DNA of 12,002 bases from Aromatoleum sp. GTDB lineage: Bacteria; Pseudomonadota; Gammaproteobacteria; Burkholderiales; Casimicrobiaceae. The number at the start of each line of letters is the position of its first letter. Positions within the stretch are counted from its first letter, which is position 1. A program made the translations under genes and the position numbers. The notes under the pieces are model-generated. The model did not search any database. It was not told the origin of the DNA and saw nothing but the letters and a program-made list of their open reading frames with translations. The stretch spans positions 1 through 12,002 of the forward strand of contig JAAFGU010000038.1 of assembly GCA_010365205.1 (NCBI GenBank), in the 5' to 3' direction. Shown piece by piece: positions 1 to 7,656 of the stretch.

Positions 1-343
1 CGTGGACCTGCCCGTGCCGGCGGCGCGCGTCGCCGAGTGCGCGCGGCACGTGGGACGCGCGCTGAACTTCGGCATCCGGCCCGAGCATATCAGCGTGGGC
101 GCTAACGGCGAGCCCGGCGCGGCGACGGTGCCGGCGCAGGTGATGCTGCTCGAGCCGCTTGGATCGGACACGCTCGGTCTTGTACGGCTCGGCACGGGGA
201 CGGACGCCGGCGAGATGACGGGCCGGTTTCCGCCGGAAGCCGGACTCAAGGTCGGGCAGGCGCTCGAGGTGTCGCTCGCGCTCAATCGTTTGCATCTGTT
301 CGATCCCGAAACGGGCGCGGCGATTCGCGGGGCGGATTGGTAA
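1..343 (+). CDS. Sugar ABC transporter ATP-binding protein, C-terminal part (MalK/UgpC type)
   Basis: This is the last 113 or so codons of an ABC-importer ATPase; the 5' part lies outside the window, so the GTG at position 2 is probably internal. The fragment has the GIRPEH motif (residues 25-30 of the fragment) that opens the C-terminal regulatory (TOBE/MOP) region of MalK, UgpC and SmoK-type ATPases. It also has the typical LEPLGSDTL segment and ends with an NRLHLFDPETG stretch. The nucleotide-binding motifs (Walker A, signature, Walker B) are not visible because they would lie upstream. In this family the subunit works as a cytoplasmic homodimer that powers two permease subunits. The binding protein and two permeases follow on the same strand, which fits a single sugar importer operon. 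The substrate is not determined. Confidence 0.88.
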   Translation, partial: VDLPVPAARVAECARHVGRALNFGIRPEHISVGANGEPGAATVPAQVMLLEPLGSDTLGLVRLGTGTDAGEMTGRFPPEAGLKVGQALEVSLALNRLHLFDPETGAAIRGADW

Positions 344-487
344 TCGAACCGGTTGGGCAATGAGTTGGGGGTCAAAGAATTGGACGCCGAAGACGATGCT
401 CGCGGTTCGCTCGTATTTCGCTCGCGCTGCGCGGGCGAGAGCCGGCTCCGGCGCCACGTGTGGGTTGGTCTTGTCGAGGAGAAACGA

Positions 488-1744
488 ATGAAGCTCTGGA
501 AAGTGGTGTTGGCGGCGGCCGTTGCCGCCACGTTCGCGGCGAATGCATGGGCGCAGCAGACGACGCTGCGCATCTTCACCGGCGGCCAGCAGCGGCCGGA
601 CGTGATGCGCAAGATTGCCGACGAGTATCAGAAACGCAACCCGAACGTGAAGGTCGACGTCGAGGTCGGCGGCGCGACCTCCGAAGCCCAGCAGCAATAT
701 CTGAACACGGTGCTGGCGGCGAAGGACTCGGTGCTCGACCTGATGCTGATCGACGTGATCCGGCCCGCGCAATGGGCCGCCGCGGGCTGGGCCGAGCCGC
801 TCGACGCCTATCTCGGCGCCGATAAGGCGAAGATCCTGCCGACGTATCTGAAAGCCTACGCCGAGGCGGACACGGTCAACGGCAAGCTGATCGCGCTGCC
901 GTACTTCGCCGACTCGCAGTTCCTCTACTACCGGAAGGACCTGCTCGAGAAGTACAAGCGAGCCGTGCCGAAGACGTGGGATGACATGATGGAAACGGCG
1001 AAGATCGTGATGGACGGCGAGAAGAATCCGCAACTGCAGGGATTCTCGACCGCCGGCGCGCCAATAGAGGGCACGGTGTGCACGTACCTCGTGCCGTTGT
1101 GGGGAACGGGCAGCGACATGACCAAAAACGGCAAGCTCAATCTGGACACGCCGGAAGCGCGTCAACCGTTCCAGCTCTACGGGCGGATGAAGCAGGCCGG
1201 GATCCTGCCCAAGAATATCGCCGAGATTCCGACCGACCGAATTCGCGTCGACTTCCAGGCCGGCAACGTGCTGTTCGCGCAGACCTGGGGCTATGTCTGG
1301 AACCGGGTCGAGAACGACGCGGACACCAAGGTGAAGGGCAAGGTCGGCGTGACGGTGCTGCCGGCCGACAAGGGCGGCAAGGGCGCGACCTGCATCGGCG
1401 GCTGGCAGATCGCGGTCAGCGCGTTCTCGAAGAACAAGGTCGAGGCGGTGAAGTTCGCGCGCTACCTGTCGTCGCCCGAAGTGTCGAAGCAGCAGGCGAT
1501 CCTCGCGTCGCACCTGCCGGTGTTTCCGCAGGTGTACAAGGACCCGGAGGTGTTGAAGGCGAACCCGTGGTTCGCCGAGGCGCTGCCGGTGGTCGATGCC
1601 GCGAAGTCGCGACCGGTCACGCCCCGCTACACCGAGGTGTCCGACATCGTCCGCAGCAACATGAACGCCTATCTCGCCGGCACGAAGACGACCGACGTGG
1701 CGTTGGGCGACATGAAGTCGCGGCTGACGCCGATCTTCAAGTGA
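488..1744 (+). CDS. Extracellular solute-binding protein of a carbohydrate ABC transporter (family 1)
   Basis: This encodes a 418-residue periplasmic binding protein that would capture a sugar or oligosaccharide and deliver it to the permeases encoded just downstream. The ATG at 488 is chosen because GAGGAG (476-481) sits six bases before it and it opens a clean signal peptide: MKLWK, a hydrophobic Ala/Val core, and an AWA cleavage site at residues 20-22 before QQTTLRIF. The frame stays open upstream, but a start there would bury the signal peptide. No lipobox cysteine is seen, so the mature protein should be soluble. The body has the usual MalE-like layout: an N-terminal strand, a long helix with KIADEYQKRNPNVKV, and a SSPEVSKQQAILASHLPVFP segment near the C terminus. 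Length matches the family. Trehalose, maltose or another alpha-glucoside is possible but not shown. Confidence 0.9.
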   Translation: MKLWKVVLAAAVAATFAANAWAQQTTLRIFTGGQQRPDVMRKIADEYQKRNPNVKVDVEVGGATSEAQQQYLNTVLAAKDSVLDLMLIDVIRPAQWAAAGWAEPLDAYLGADKAKILPTYLKAYAEADTVNGKLIALPYFADSQFLYYRKDLLEKYKRAVPKTWDDMMETAKIVMDGEKNPQLQGFSTAGAPIEGTVCTYLVPLWGTGSDMTKNGKLNLDTPEARQPFQLYGRMKQAGILPKNIAEIPTDRIRVDFQAGNVLFAQTWGYVWNRVENDADTKVKGKVGVTVLPADKGGKGATCIGGWQIAVSAFSKNKVEAVKFARYLSSPEVSKQQAILASHLPVFPQVYKDPEVLKANPWFAEALPVVDAAKSRPVTPRYTEVSDIVRSNMNAYLAGTKTTDVALGDMKSRLTPIFK

Positions 1745-1771
1745 CATGAGCGATCGAGGTTCCGCCCGCGT

Positions 1772-1789
1772 GTGCGCCGACCGGCGCGC
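1772..1789 (+). promoter_or_regulatory. Stem-loop over the proposed GTG start of the first permease
   Basis: Bases 1772-1778 pair with 1783-1789 (GTGCGCC with GGCGCGC, one G-T wobble) around the four-base loop GACC. The stem sits just after the binding-protein stop and contains the first possible GTG start of the permease. In sugar ABC operons, hairpins after the binding-protein gene are known to stabilise its mRNA and keep permease levels lower, as with the repeats between malE and malF. That role is inferred here from position only. There is no T-run, so it is not a rho-independent terminator. Confidence 0.4.
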
Positions 1790-2743
1790 GGGAGGTTGTT
1801 CGACCACGCGACGACGGCGAACCCGGCCTTGAACGACGCGCCCGTATCCACCGGCAAGGACCTGTCCGAGCGCGCGCTCGGGTTTCTGCTGCTCATGCCG
1901 GCGGCGCTGCTGCTCGGGCTGATCGTCTTCTATCCGATCGCCAATCTGGTCTACGACAGTTTCTTCTCGATCCTGCTGACGCAGCCGGGGCTGGGCGAGC
2001 CGTTCGTCGGCTTGGACAACTATGCCCGGGCGATGGAGGACGAGCGCTTCTGGCACGCCACCGGGCATACGGCGCTGTACGCGATCATCACGGTGCCCGG
2101 CGCGCTCGTCGTCGGCCTGGGCCTGGCGCTGCTCGCGAATCTGCCGTTCAAGCGCAAGTGGCCGGTGCGCCTCGGGCTGCTGCTGCCGTGGGCGCTGCCG
2201 CTGGTGTTCGCGGGCCTCATCTTCCGCTGGTTTTTCGAATACAAGCAGGGCTTCGTCAACGACGTGATGACCCGGCTCGGGTTCGAACCGCTGGCGTGGC
2301 TCACCGATCCCAAGCTGGCGACGCTGGCGATCTCGATCGCGATCATCTGGAAAACCTCGTCGTTCATGGCGCTGATGCTGCTGGCCGGCCTGCAGACGAT
2401 TCCCAAGTCGCTGTACGAGGCGGCCGAGGTCGACGGCGCGACAAAATGGCAGCAGTTCCGCGAGATCACCCTCCCGATGCTGCGCCCGGCGATCTTCGTC
2501 GCGCTGATCTTTCGCACGATCACCGCCATCCAGACGTTCGACATCCCGTACGCGATGACCGGCGGCGGCCCCGGCGATTCGACCGAGACGCTGGCGATGT
2601 ACATCCACAAAACGACGCTCGACTTCCTCGACTTCGGCTACGGCTCGGCGCTGGCCACGCTGATGTTCGTCATCAGCATGGTCGCGACCAGCGGTTACCT
2701 GCGTTACACCCGCCGCGGCAGCGGGCGCCCCGGAGAGGATTGA
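1772..2743 (+). CDS. Carbohydrate ABC transporter permease, MalF/UgpA type
   Basis: This is an inner-membrane permease of up to 323 residues with about six hydrophobic segments, starting with GFLLLMPAALLLGLIVF (residues 37-53). The cytoplasmic EAA loop that docks on the ATPase is clear at residues 216-236 (EAAEVDGAT then LPMLRP). The FDIPYAMTGGGPG segment (256-268) is typical of MalF-like subunits. The start is uncertain. GTG 1772 is the first start codon after the in-frame stop but has only a distant GAGG (1756-1759) and lies in a hairpin. TTG at 1796 or 1829 would give a shorter protein that still keeps every membrane segment. Almost every codon from 1772 onward ends in G or C, as in real coding sequence. 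It lies between the binding protein and the second permease. Confidence 0.9.
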   Translation: MRRPARGRLFDHATTANPALNDAPVSTGKDLSERALGFLLLMPAALLLGLIVFYPIANLVYDSFFSILLTQPGLGEPFVGLDNYARAMEDERFWHATGHTALYAIITVPGALVVGLGLALLANLPFKRKWPVRLGLLLPWALPLVFAGLIFRWFFEYKQGFVNDVMTRLGFEPLAWLTDPKLATLAISIAIIWKTSSFMALMLLAGLQTIPKSLYEAAEVDGATKWQQFREITLPMLRPAIFVALIFRTITAIQTFDIPYAMTGGGPGDSTETLAMYIHKTTLDFLDFGYGSALATLMFVISMVATSGYLRYTRRGSGRPGED

Positions 2744-2747
2744 TCGC

Positions 2748-3584
2748 GTGACCGCCCTCATCCCCCTCAGGCGCAAGACCGTCGTGTGGTTCGCGGCGAT
2801 CGTCGTCGCCGTCAACGGCTTCTTCCCCGCGCTGTGGATCCTGTTCACGTCGTTGAAGACCGAGACGGAGCTGATGCGCTATCCGATCACCTACGTTCCG
2901 GACGCGCCGACGCTCGCCAATTACCAGCAGGCGTTCACCGAACAGCCGCTCTTACGCTTCCTGTGGAACAGCTTCGTCGTCGCGTCTTTGTCGACGCTGC
3001 TGTGCGTGCTGGTGTCCGCACTCGCCGCGTACGCGCTGACAAGACTGCGCATCCCGAAGCGCAACCTGATCATGTCGGTGCTGCTCGCCGTCGCGATGTT
3101 CCCGCTGATTTCGCTGATGGTGCCGCTGTTCAAGTTGATGCGCGAGCTCGGCCTGCTCAACACCTACCTCGCCCTGATCCTGCCCTACGCGGTGCTGTCG
3201 ATGCCGGTCTGCACGCTGGTGATGGCGAGCTTCTTCCAGGACATACCGCCGGACCTCGAGGCGGCGGCGATGATCGACGGCTGCTCGCGCGTGGGCGCGC
3301 TGTTTCGCGTCGTGGTGCCGCTGGCGGCGCCCGGCGTTTTCACCGCGGCGATCCTCGCGTTCGTCAATGCGTGGGACGAATTCCTGCTGGCACTGACGAT
3401 GATGAGCCGCGTCAGCATGCGGACGCTTTCCGTGGGCATCACGCTCTATCAGGGGGAGTTCGCGTTTCCGTGGCCGTTGATCTCCGCGGCGCTGATCGTC
3501 GCGATCGTGCCGATCTCGATCCTGATCGCGCTGTTCCAGGAGCGGGTGGTCGGCGGGCTCACTGCCGGCGGCGTCAAGGGCTGA
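2748..3584 (+). CDS. Carbohydrate ABC transporter permease, MalG type
   Basis: This is the second membrane subunit, 278 residues, which forms a heterodimeric channel with the permease encoded just upstream. It has six hydrophobic stretches, beginning VVWFAAIVVAVNGFFPALW (residues 12-30). The EAA docking loop is at residues 171-190 (EAAAMIDGCSRVG then VVVP). The FVNAWDEFLLALTMM segment (205-219) is a hallmark of MalG/UgpE-like permeases. The GTG start is supported by GGAGAGGA (2732-2739) eight bases upstream. The gap to the preceding stop is only four bases, so the two permeases should be translated together. This is the last gene of the importer operon in the window. Confidence 0.92.
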   Translation: MTALIPLRRKTVVWFAAIVVAVNGFFPALWILFTSLKTETELMRYPITYVPDAPTLANYQQAFTEQPLLRFLWNSFVVASLSTLLCVLVSALAAYALTRLRIPKRNLIMSVLLAVAMFPLISLMVPLFKLMRELGLLNTYLALILPYAVLSMPVCTLVMASFFQDIPPDLEAAAMIDGCSRVGALFRVVVPLAAPGVFTAAILAFVNAWDEFLLALTMMSRVSMRTLSVGITLYQGEFAFPWPLISAALIVAIVPISILIALFQERVVGGLTAGGVKG

Positions 3585-3600
3585 ACGTCCACGGCGATGC

Positions 3601-3628
3601 TGCGGCAGGCCGCATTCGGCTTGCCGCA
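3601..3628 (+). terminator. 12-bp stem-loop after the sugar ABC operon
   Basis: Bases 3601-3612 and 3617-3628 form a 12-bp stem with one G-T wobble around the four-base loop CATT, starting 16 bases after the second permease stop. No T-run follows. It may be a weak or factor-assisted terminator, or a hairpin that protects the 3' end of the operon mRNA. Its position between two functionally unrelated genes favours an end-of-operon role. Confidence 0.5.
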
Positions 3629-3763
3629 TGCGCTTCCGCGGGCCGGCCATTCCGAGGCGAATCGCGGTACGTCCCGGATTTCGGGTCCGCCCGGCGCACG
3701 TACACAGGGCCCCGGAATCGGTGTCCAATGCCGAAGTCGCCAATAACCAACAGGGAGACCCGC

Positions 3764-5059
3764 ATGGCCACTGCCGGCAACGAAAGCTATTTCCCCGCCT
3801 GGACGCTGAAGACCGACGGCGTCATCGCGCCGGACGAGCGGCTGCCGTGGCCGCAAACGTTCGCCCTGGGTGTCCAGCACGTCGTCGCCATGTTCGGCGC
3901 GACGGTGCTCGCACCGCTGCTGATGGGTTTCGACCCCAACGTCGCGATCCTGATGTCGGGGGTCGGCACGCTTCTGTTTTTCGTGCTGGTCGGCGGCCGC
4001 GTGCCGAGCTATCTGGGATCGAGCTTCGCCTTCATCGGCGTCGTCATCTCCGCGACCGGCTACGCGGGCGCGGGGGCCAACGCGAATATCGGCGTGGCGC
4101 TGGGCGGCATCGCGGCCTGCGGCGCGATCTACGCGGTGATCGGCTTTGTCGTGATGGGCGTCGGCACCCGATGGATCGAGACCTTGATGCCGCCGGTGGT
4201 GACCGGCGCCGTCGTCGCGGTCATCGGACTCAACTTGGCGCCGATTGCGGTCAAGGGCGCGACGGCGACGACGTTCGACGCGGTGATGGCGCTGATCACG
4301 ATTCTTAGCGTCGGCGGCGTCGCGGTGTTCACCCGCGGCACGATGCAGCGGCTGCTGATCCTGGTCGGATTAGCGCTCGCCTACGCCATCTACGCGCTGC
4401 TGGCCAATGGCATGGGGTTCGGCAAGCCCATCGCGTTCGGGGGCGTCGCCGCCGCCGCGTGGCTCGGCCTGCCGAATTTCTCGGCGCCGGTGTTCACGGC
4501 GGAGGGGATGTCGCTGATAACGCCGGTCGCCGTCATCCTCGTCGCCGAGAACCTCGGCCACATCAAGGCGGTCAGCGCGATGACCGGCCGCGACCTCGAC
4601 CGCTACATGGGCCGTGCGTTTGCCGGCGACGGTCTGGCGACGATGCTGGCCGGCAGCATGGGCGGCACCGGCGTCACCACGTACGCGGAAAACATCGGCG
4701 TCATGGCGGTGACCCGGATCTACTCGACGCTGGTGTTCGTCGTCGCGGCGGCCATCGCGATCGTCTTGGGCTTCTCGCCGAAGTTCGGCGCGCTGATCCA
4801 GACGATTCCGACACCCGTGCTGGGCGGCATCTCGATCGTCGTGTTCGGGCTGATCGCGGCAGCGGGCGCGCGCATCTGGGTCGACAACAAGGTCGACTTC
4901 AGCCAGAACCGGAACCTGATCGTGGTGGCGGTCACGCTGGTGCTCGGTGCCGGCGATTTCACGCTGAAGTTCGGCGGCTTCACGCTGGGCGGCATCGGCA
5001 CCGCGACCTTCGGCGCGATCCTGCTGTACGCGCTGCTGCGCGGCAAGACCGGCAGCTGA
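3764..5059 (+). CDS. NCS2 family uracil/pyrimidine permease (UraA/RutG type)
   Basis: This encodes a 431-residue inner-membrane nucleobase:cation symporter, expected to import uracil or a related pyrimidine with protons. Signature segments appear in order: QHVVAMFGATVLAPLL (38-53), GGRVPSYLGSSFAF (77-90), the TM8 motif VAENLGH (260-266) and the TM10 motif GGTGVTTYAENIG (300-312). Glu262 and Glu309 correspond to the two substrate-binding glutamates known in UraA. The whole sequence feels closer to RutG than to xanthine or uric acid permeases, but no other rut gene is in the window. ATG 3764 is preferred because GGGAG (3753-3757) lies six bases upstream. An in-frame ATG at 3728 would add 12 residues and has no good ribosome site. 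It is probably transcribed on its own, between two hairpins. Confidence 0.92.
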   Translation: MATAGNESYFPAWTLKTDGVIAPDERLPWPQTFALGVQHVVAMFGATVLAPLLMGFDPNVAILMSGVGTLLFFVLVGGRVPSYLGSSFAFIGVVISATGYAGAGANANIGVALGGIAACGAIYAVIGFVVMGVGTRWIETLMPPVVTGAVVAVIGLNLAPIAVKGATATTFDAVMALITILSVGGVAVFTRGTMQRLLILVGLALAYAIYALLANGMGFGKPIAFGGVAAAAWLGLPNFSAPVFTAEGMSLITPVAVILVAENLGHIKAVSAMTGRDLDRYMGRAFAGDGLATMLAGSMGGTGVTTYAENIGVMAVTRIYSTLVFVVAAAIAIVLGFSPKFGALIQTIPTPVLGGISIVVFGLIAAAGARIWVDNKVDFSQNRNLIVVAVTLVLGAGDFTLKFGGFTLGGIGTATFGAILLYALLRGKTGS

Positions 5060-5099
5060 GGCGCGGCGCTGCCCGGGCGCGCTGGCCGGCTGCCGTCGG

Positions 5100-5105
5100 T
5101 ATAAT
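5100..5105 (+). promoter_or_regulatory. Candidate -10 box (TATAAT) upstream of azlC
   Basis: A perfect TATAAT lies 40 bases after the NCS2 permease stop and 57 bases before the azlC start. Such a match is uncommon in DNA this GC-rich. I see no convincing -35 hexamer at 16-18 bases upstream (the 17-base position reads GCGCGC), so the call is tentative. Transcription would begin near 5112, just before the hairpin at 5117. Confidence 0.35.
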
Positions 5106-5116
5106 CGAAGTGACAC

Positions 5117-5146
5117 GGGGAGGCGTCCGCCTCCCCTTCGTTTTCC
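5117..5146 (+). terminator. Rho-independent terminator-like hairpin with T-rich tail
   Basis: GGGGAGGC (5117-5124) pairs perfectly with GCCTCCCC (5129-5136) around a four-base GTCC loop whose end bases can also pair. The T-rich stretch TTCGTTTTCC (5137-5146) follows. This is the most terminator-like structure in the window and probably ends the NCS2 permease transcript. Because a TATAAT box lies just upstream, it could instead lie in the azlC leader and act as an attenuator. Confidence 0.7.
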
Positions 5147-5162
5147 GGCGCCGTTGCGCCCC

Positions 5163-5879
5163 ATGCTTGCGATGCGCCGCGCCATTTCTCCCGCCGATTG
5201 CCGCGAAGGTTTCCTCGAGATGGTCCCCGCCTGCATCGGGCTGGCCCCGTTCGGCCTGGTGACCGGTGTCGGCGCCGCGGCCGCCGGCGCGGACTGGCTG
5301 GGCGCGCTGGGGATGAGCGCGATCATCTTTTCCGGGGCAGCGCAAATCATCGCCGCTCAACTCTTCGCCGCCGGCGCGCCGTTGGCCGTGATCATCCTGA
5401 CCTGCTTCGTGGCGGGCCTGCGTTTCCTCATGTACAGCGCGGCGATGGCGCCGTACCTGAAGCCGCTGCCGCCGCGCTGGCAAAACGGACTCGCGTTCCT
5501 GCTGACCGACCAGGCGTTCGGCGCCTCGATCCGTCGCTTCCACGCGACCAACGACGCGCGCGCGCCCGCCTCGCGCTTCCTCGGCGGCGGCTTGGCACTT
5601 TGGATCTGGTGGCAGATCACGAACATGGCCGGGTTCTTCGCCGGCAACCTGATCCCGGCGTCGTGGTCGCTGGAGTTCGCGGTGCCGCTGTGCTTCGTCG
5701 CGCTGGTCGCGCCGCTGTTGCGCGATGCGCCGACGGTGCTCGCCGCCGTCGTGGCGGGATTCGCGGTGGTCGCGCTCGACGGATTGCCGATGAAACTCAA
5801 CCTGATCGTGGCGGGGCTCTCGGGCATCGCGGCCGGGACGCTTTCCGATCTGTCGAGGGAGCGATGGACGCGACGCTGA
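5163..5879 (+). CDS. azlC: AzlC family branched-chain amino acid exporter, large subunit
   Basis: This is a 238-residue inner-membrane protein that, with AzlD, exports branched-chain or similar amino acids (LIV-E family). The family pattern is plain: the FREG-like N-terminal REGFLEMVPACIGLAPFG region (starting about residue 16), an IIFSGAAQ motif (about 53-60), LRFLMYSAAMAP (about 84-95), TDQAFG (about 114-119), then C-terminal hydrophobic segments including a WWQITNMAGF stretch. Length is normal for AzlC. The start could be ATG 5163 or ATG 5172; neither has a strong ribosome site. A TTG at 5154 is less likely. The 3' end overlaps azlD by 16 bases, which indicates translational coupling. The substrate cannot be read from the sequence. 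Confidence 0.9.
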   Translation: MLAMRRAISPADCREGFLEMVPACIGLAPFGLVTGVGAAAAGADWLGALGMSAIIFSGAAQIIAAQLFAAGAPLAVIILTCFVAGLRFLMYSAAMAPYLKPLPPRWQNGLAFLLTDQAFGASIRRFHATNDARAPASRFLGGGLALWIWWQITNMAGFFAGNLIPASWSLEFAVPLCFVALVAPLLRDAPTVLAAVVAGFAVVALDGLPMKLNLIVAGLSGIAAGTLSDLSRERWTRR

Positions 5880-6196
5880 AGCTGTGGTTCGTCATCCTGA
5901 CGGTGGGGCTGCTCAACTACCTGTCGCGGCTGTCGTTCATCGCGGTATTCGCGCGCACGAGCATGCCGCCGCTGCTGGCGCGTGCGCTGAAATATGTCCC
6001 GGCGGCGATGCTGACCGCACTGATCCTGCCGATGATTCTCGCCGCCCCCGCTTCCGCGGCGCCGCTCAACCCCCGGGTGGCGGCCGCGATCGTTGCCGGC
6101 ATCGTCGCCTTCTGCACCCACAGCACGCTGAAGACGCTGGGCGCCGGGATGGCGGCGCTCTGGCTGCTGCAAGCGCTGCCGGCCAGTATCGGCTAA
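5864..6196 (+). CDS. azlD: AzlD family branched-chain amino acid exporter, small subunit
   Basis: This is a 110-residue, almost entirely hydrophobic protein matching AzlD, the small partner of AzlC. It has about four membrane segments: LWFVILTVGLLNYLSRLSF near the N terminus, VPAAMLTALILPMIL in the middle, VAAAIVAGIVAFC, then a C-terminal LGAGMAALWLLQ helix. LKYVPAAML is the usual AzlD motif. ATG 5864 is preceded by GAGGGA (5855-5860) and gives the normal family length. It overlaps the end of azlC by 16 bases. A longer frame reading through from 5198 exists but has no membrane character upstream and lies over azlC in another frame, so it is not used. Confidence 0.9.
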   Translation: MDATLKLWFVILTVGLLNYLSRLSFIAVFARTSMPPLLARALKYVPAAMLTALILPMILAAPASAAPLNPRVAAAIVAGIVAFCTHSTLKTLGAGMAALWLLQALPASIG

Positions 6197-6224
6197 CATT
6201 TCCGGCATAGACCGCGGAGATTCC

Positions 6225-7067
6225 ATGCGCTTCGAAGGAACCGACACCTACATCGCCACGCCCGATCTGATGCTGGCCGTCAACGCCGCGCTCGCGCTCG
6301 AACGGCCGCTGCTGATCAAGGGCGAGCCGGGTACCGGCAAGACGATGCTGGCCGAAGAAGTCGCGCGCGCGCTCGGCCGCCCGCTGCTGCAGTGGCACAT
6401 CAAGTCGACGACGAAGGCGCAGCAGGGCCTCTACGAGTACGATGCGGTGTCGCGGCTGCGCGACTCGCAGCTCGGCGACGAAAAAGTCGCGGCCATCGCC
6501 AACTACATCAAGCCCGGCGTGCTGTGGGAGGCGTTCGAGGCGCCGTCCCCGGCCGTCGTGCTGATCGACGAAATCGACAAGGCCGACATCGAATTTCCGA
6601 ACGACCTCCTGCGCGAGCTGGACCGCATGGAATTCTTCGTCTACGAAACGCAGCGGACTATCCAGGCGCGCCACAGGCCGCTGGTCGTCATCACGTCGAA
6701 CAACGAGAAGGAATTGCCGGACGCGTTTCTGCGCCGCTGCTTCTTCCATTACATCCGCTTCCCGGACAAGGAGACGATGACGCGGATCGTCGACGTTCAT
6801 TTCCCGGGCCTGAAGAAGGCGCTGCTGCAGGAAGCGCTGGAAGTGTTCTTCGGTCTGCGCGAAGTGCCTGGCCTGAAGAAGAAACCGTCGACCTCGGAGC
6901 TCCTCGATTGGTTGAAACTCCTGCTCGCCGAGGACATTCCGCCCGAGGCGCTCAGGAGCTCGGACAAGAAAGTGCTGATCCCGCCGCTCCACGGCGCGCT
7001 GCTCAAGAACGAGCAGGACGTGCATCTGTTCGAGCGCGTCGCGTTCATGGCGCGCAGCAACCGCTGA
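6225..7067 (+). CDS. MoxR family AAA+ ATPase
   Basis: This is a 280-residue cytoplasmic AAA+ ATPase of the MoxR/CoxD type. Members act as chaperones that remodel or metallate client proteins, usually with a VWA-domain partner. Walker A is GEPGTGKT (33-40), Walker B is VVLIDEIDKA (111-120, Asp115 and Glu116), sensor 1 lies at ITSNN (156-160), and ELPDAFLRRC (163-172) carries the expected arginine finger. The C-terminal lid is short. GGAG (6216-6219) precedes ATG 6225. The closing base pairs run into the next gene with one base between stop and start. The CoxE-like VWA protein encoded at 7732 is its probable partner. No methanol dehydrogenase or CO dehydrogenase structural gene is in the window, so the client is unknown. 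Confidence 0.92.
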   Translation: MRFEGTDTYIATPDLMLAVNAALALERPLLIKGEPGTGKTMLAEEVARALGRPLLQWHIKSTTKAQQGLYEYDAVSRLRDSQLGDEKVAAIANYIKPGVLWEAFEAPSPAVVLIDEIDKADIEFPNDLLRELDRMEFFVYETQRTIQARHRPLVVITSNNEKELPDAFLRRCFFHYIRFPDKETMTRIVDVHFPGLKKALLQEALEVFFGLREVPGLKKKPSTSELLDWLKLLLAEDIPPEALRSSDKKVLIPPLHGALLKNEQDVHLFERVAFMARSNR

Positions 7068-7068
7068 C

Positions 7069-7656
7069 ATGGCGTTCGCGGCGCCCGTCATGCTCGAAGG
7101 CCGGCACGTCAGGCTGGAGCCGCTCGCGCGCGAGCACGAGGCCGGACTCAAGGCGGCTGCCGCCGACGGGCAATTGTGGACGCTCTGGTACACCAGCATT
7201 CCTTCGCCGGAGCGGACGGGCGCGTGGATGGAGGCGGCGCTCGAAACGCGCGACAAGCAGGGCGCGCTGCCGTTCGTGATCCGCGAGACGGCGACCGGCG
7301 ACATCGTCGGCAGCACCCGCTACTTCAACGTCGACACGACGCACCGGCGGCTGGAGATCGGTCACACGTGGTACGCGAAGCGGGTCCAGCGGACCGCCGT
7401 GAATACCGAAGCCAAGCTGCTGCTGCTCACCCACGCGTTCGAGACGCTCGCCTGCATCGCCGTGGAGTTTCGCACCAGCTTCTTCAACTTCGCCTCGCGC
7501 GAAGCGATCGCCCGGCTGGGCGCGAAACAGGACGGCATCCTGCGCAATCACCAGATCCAGCCGGACGGGACGTTGCGGGACACCGTCGTGTTCAGCATCA
7601 TTGCCGGCGAGTGGCCGGCGGTGAAGCGGCATCTGCGGTACCGGTTGGAACAATAG
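7069..7656 (+). CDS. GNAT family N-acetyltransferase, RimJ/RimL type
   Basis: This is a 195-residue cytoplasmic acetyl-CoA-dependent acetyltransferase. The RimJ/RimL pattern is visible: the opening LEGRHVRLEPL (9-19), FVIRETATGDIVGSTRYFNVD (69-89) as the central strands, VQRTAVNTEAKLLL (106-119) as the acetyl-CoA-binding region, and NFASREAIARLGAKQDGILRNH (140-161) as the last motif, followed by PDGTLRDTVVFSI. The acetyl-CoA loop reads QRTAVN rather than the textbook QxxGxG; I believe this is normal in this subgroup. The start is one base after the MoxR stop (TGACATG), so it is likely translated by coupling. RimJ/RimL relatives acetylate protein N termini, amino acids or antibiotics, and the substrate here is unknown. 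Its location between MoxR and VWA genes is notable. Confidence 0.87.
   Translation: MAFAAPVMLEGRHVRLEPLAREHEAGLKAAAADGQLWTLWYTSIPSPERTGAWMEAALETRDKQGALPFVIRETATGDIVGSTRYFNVDTTHRRLEIGHTWYAKRVQRTAVNTEAKLLLLTHAFETLACIAVEFRTSFFNFASREAIARLGAKQDGILRNHQIQPDGTLRDTVVFSIIAGEWPAVKRHLRYRLEQ

Noticed and set aside
424..455. Short palindromes such as GAGCCGGCTC before the binding-protein gene
   Set aside because: Small GC-rich palindromes are common by chance here, and no T-run or paired operator half-sites are seen.
353..487. Upstream extension of the sugar-binding protein frame
   Set aside because: The extension would place about 45 charged residues before a clean signal peptide. ATG 488 has GAGGAG six bases upstream.
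2786..3763. Long frame upstream of and continuous with the NCS2 permease
   Set aside because: It overlaps the MalG-like permease in another frame, is Arg/Ala/Gly-rich with no membrane pattern, and is a shadow of GC-rich codon bias.
6193..6198. TAACAT near the azlD stop as a promoter for the MoxR gene
   Set aside because: It is a weak -10 match with no -35, and it overlaps the azlD stop codon.
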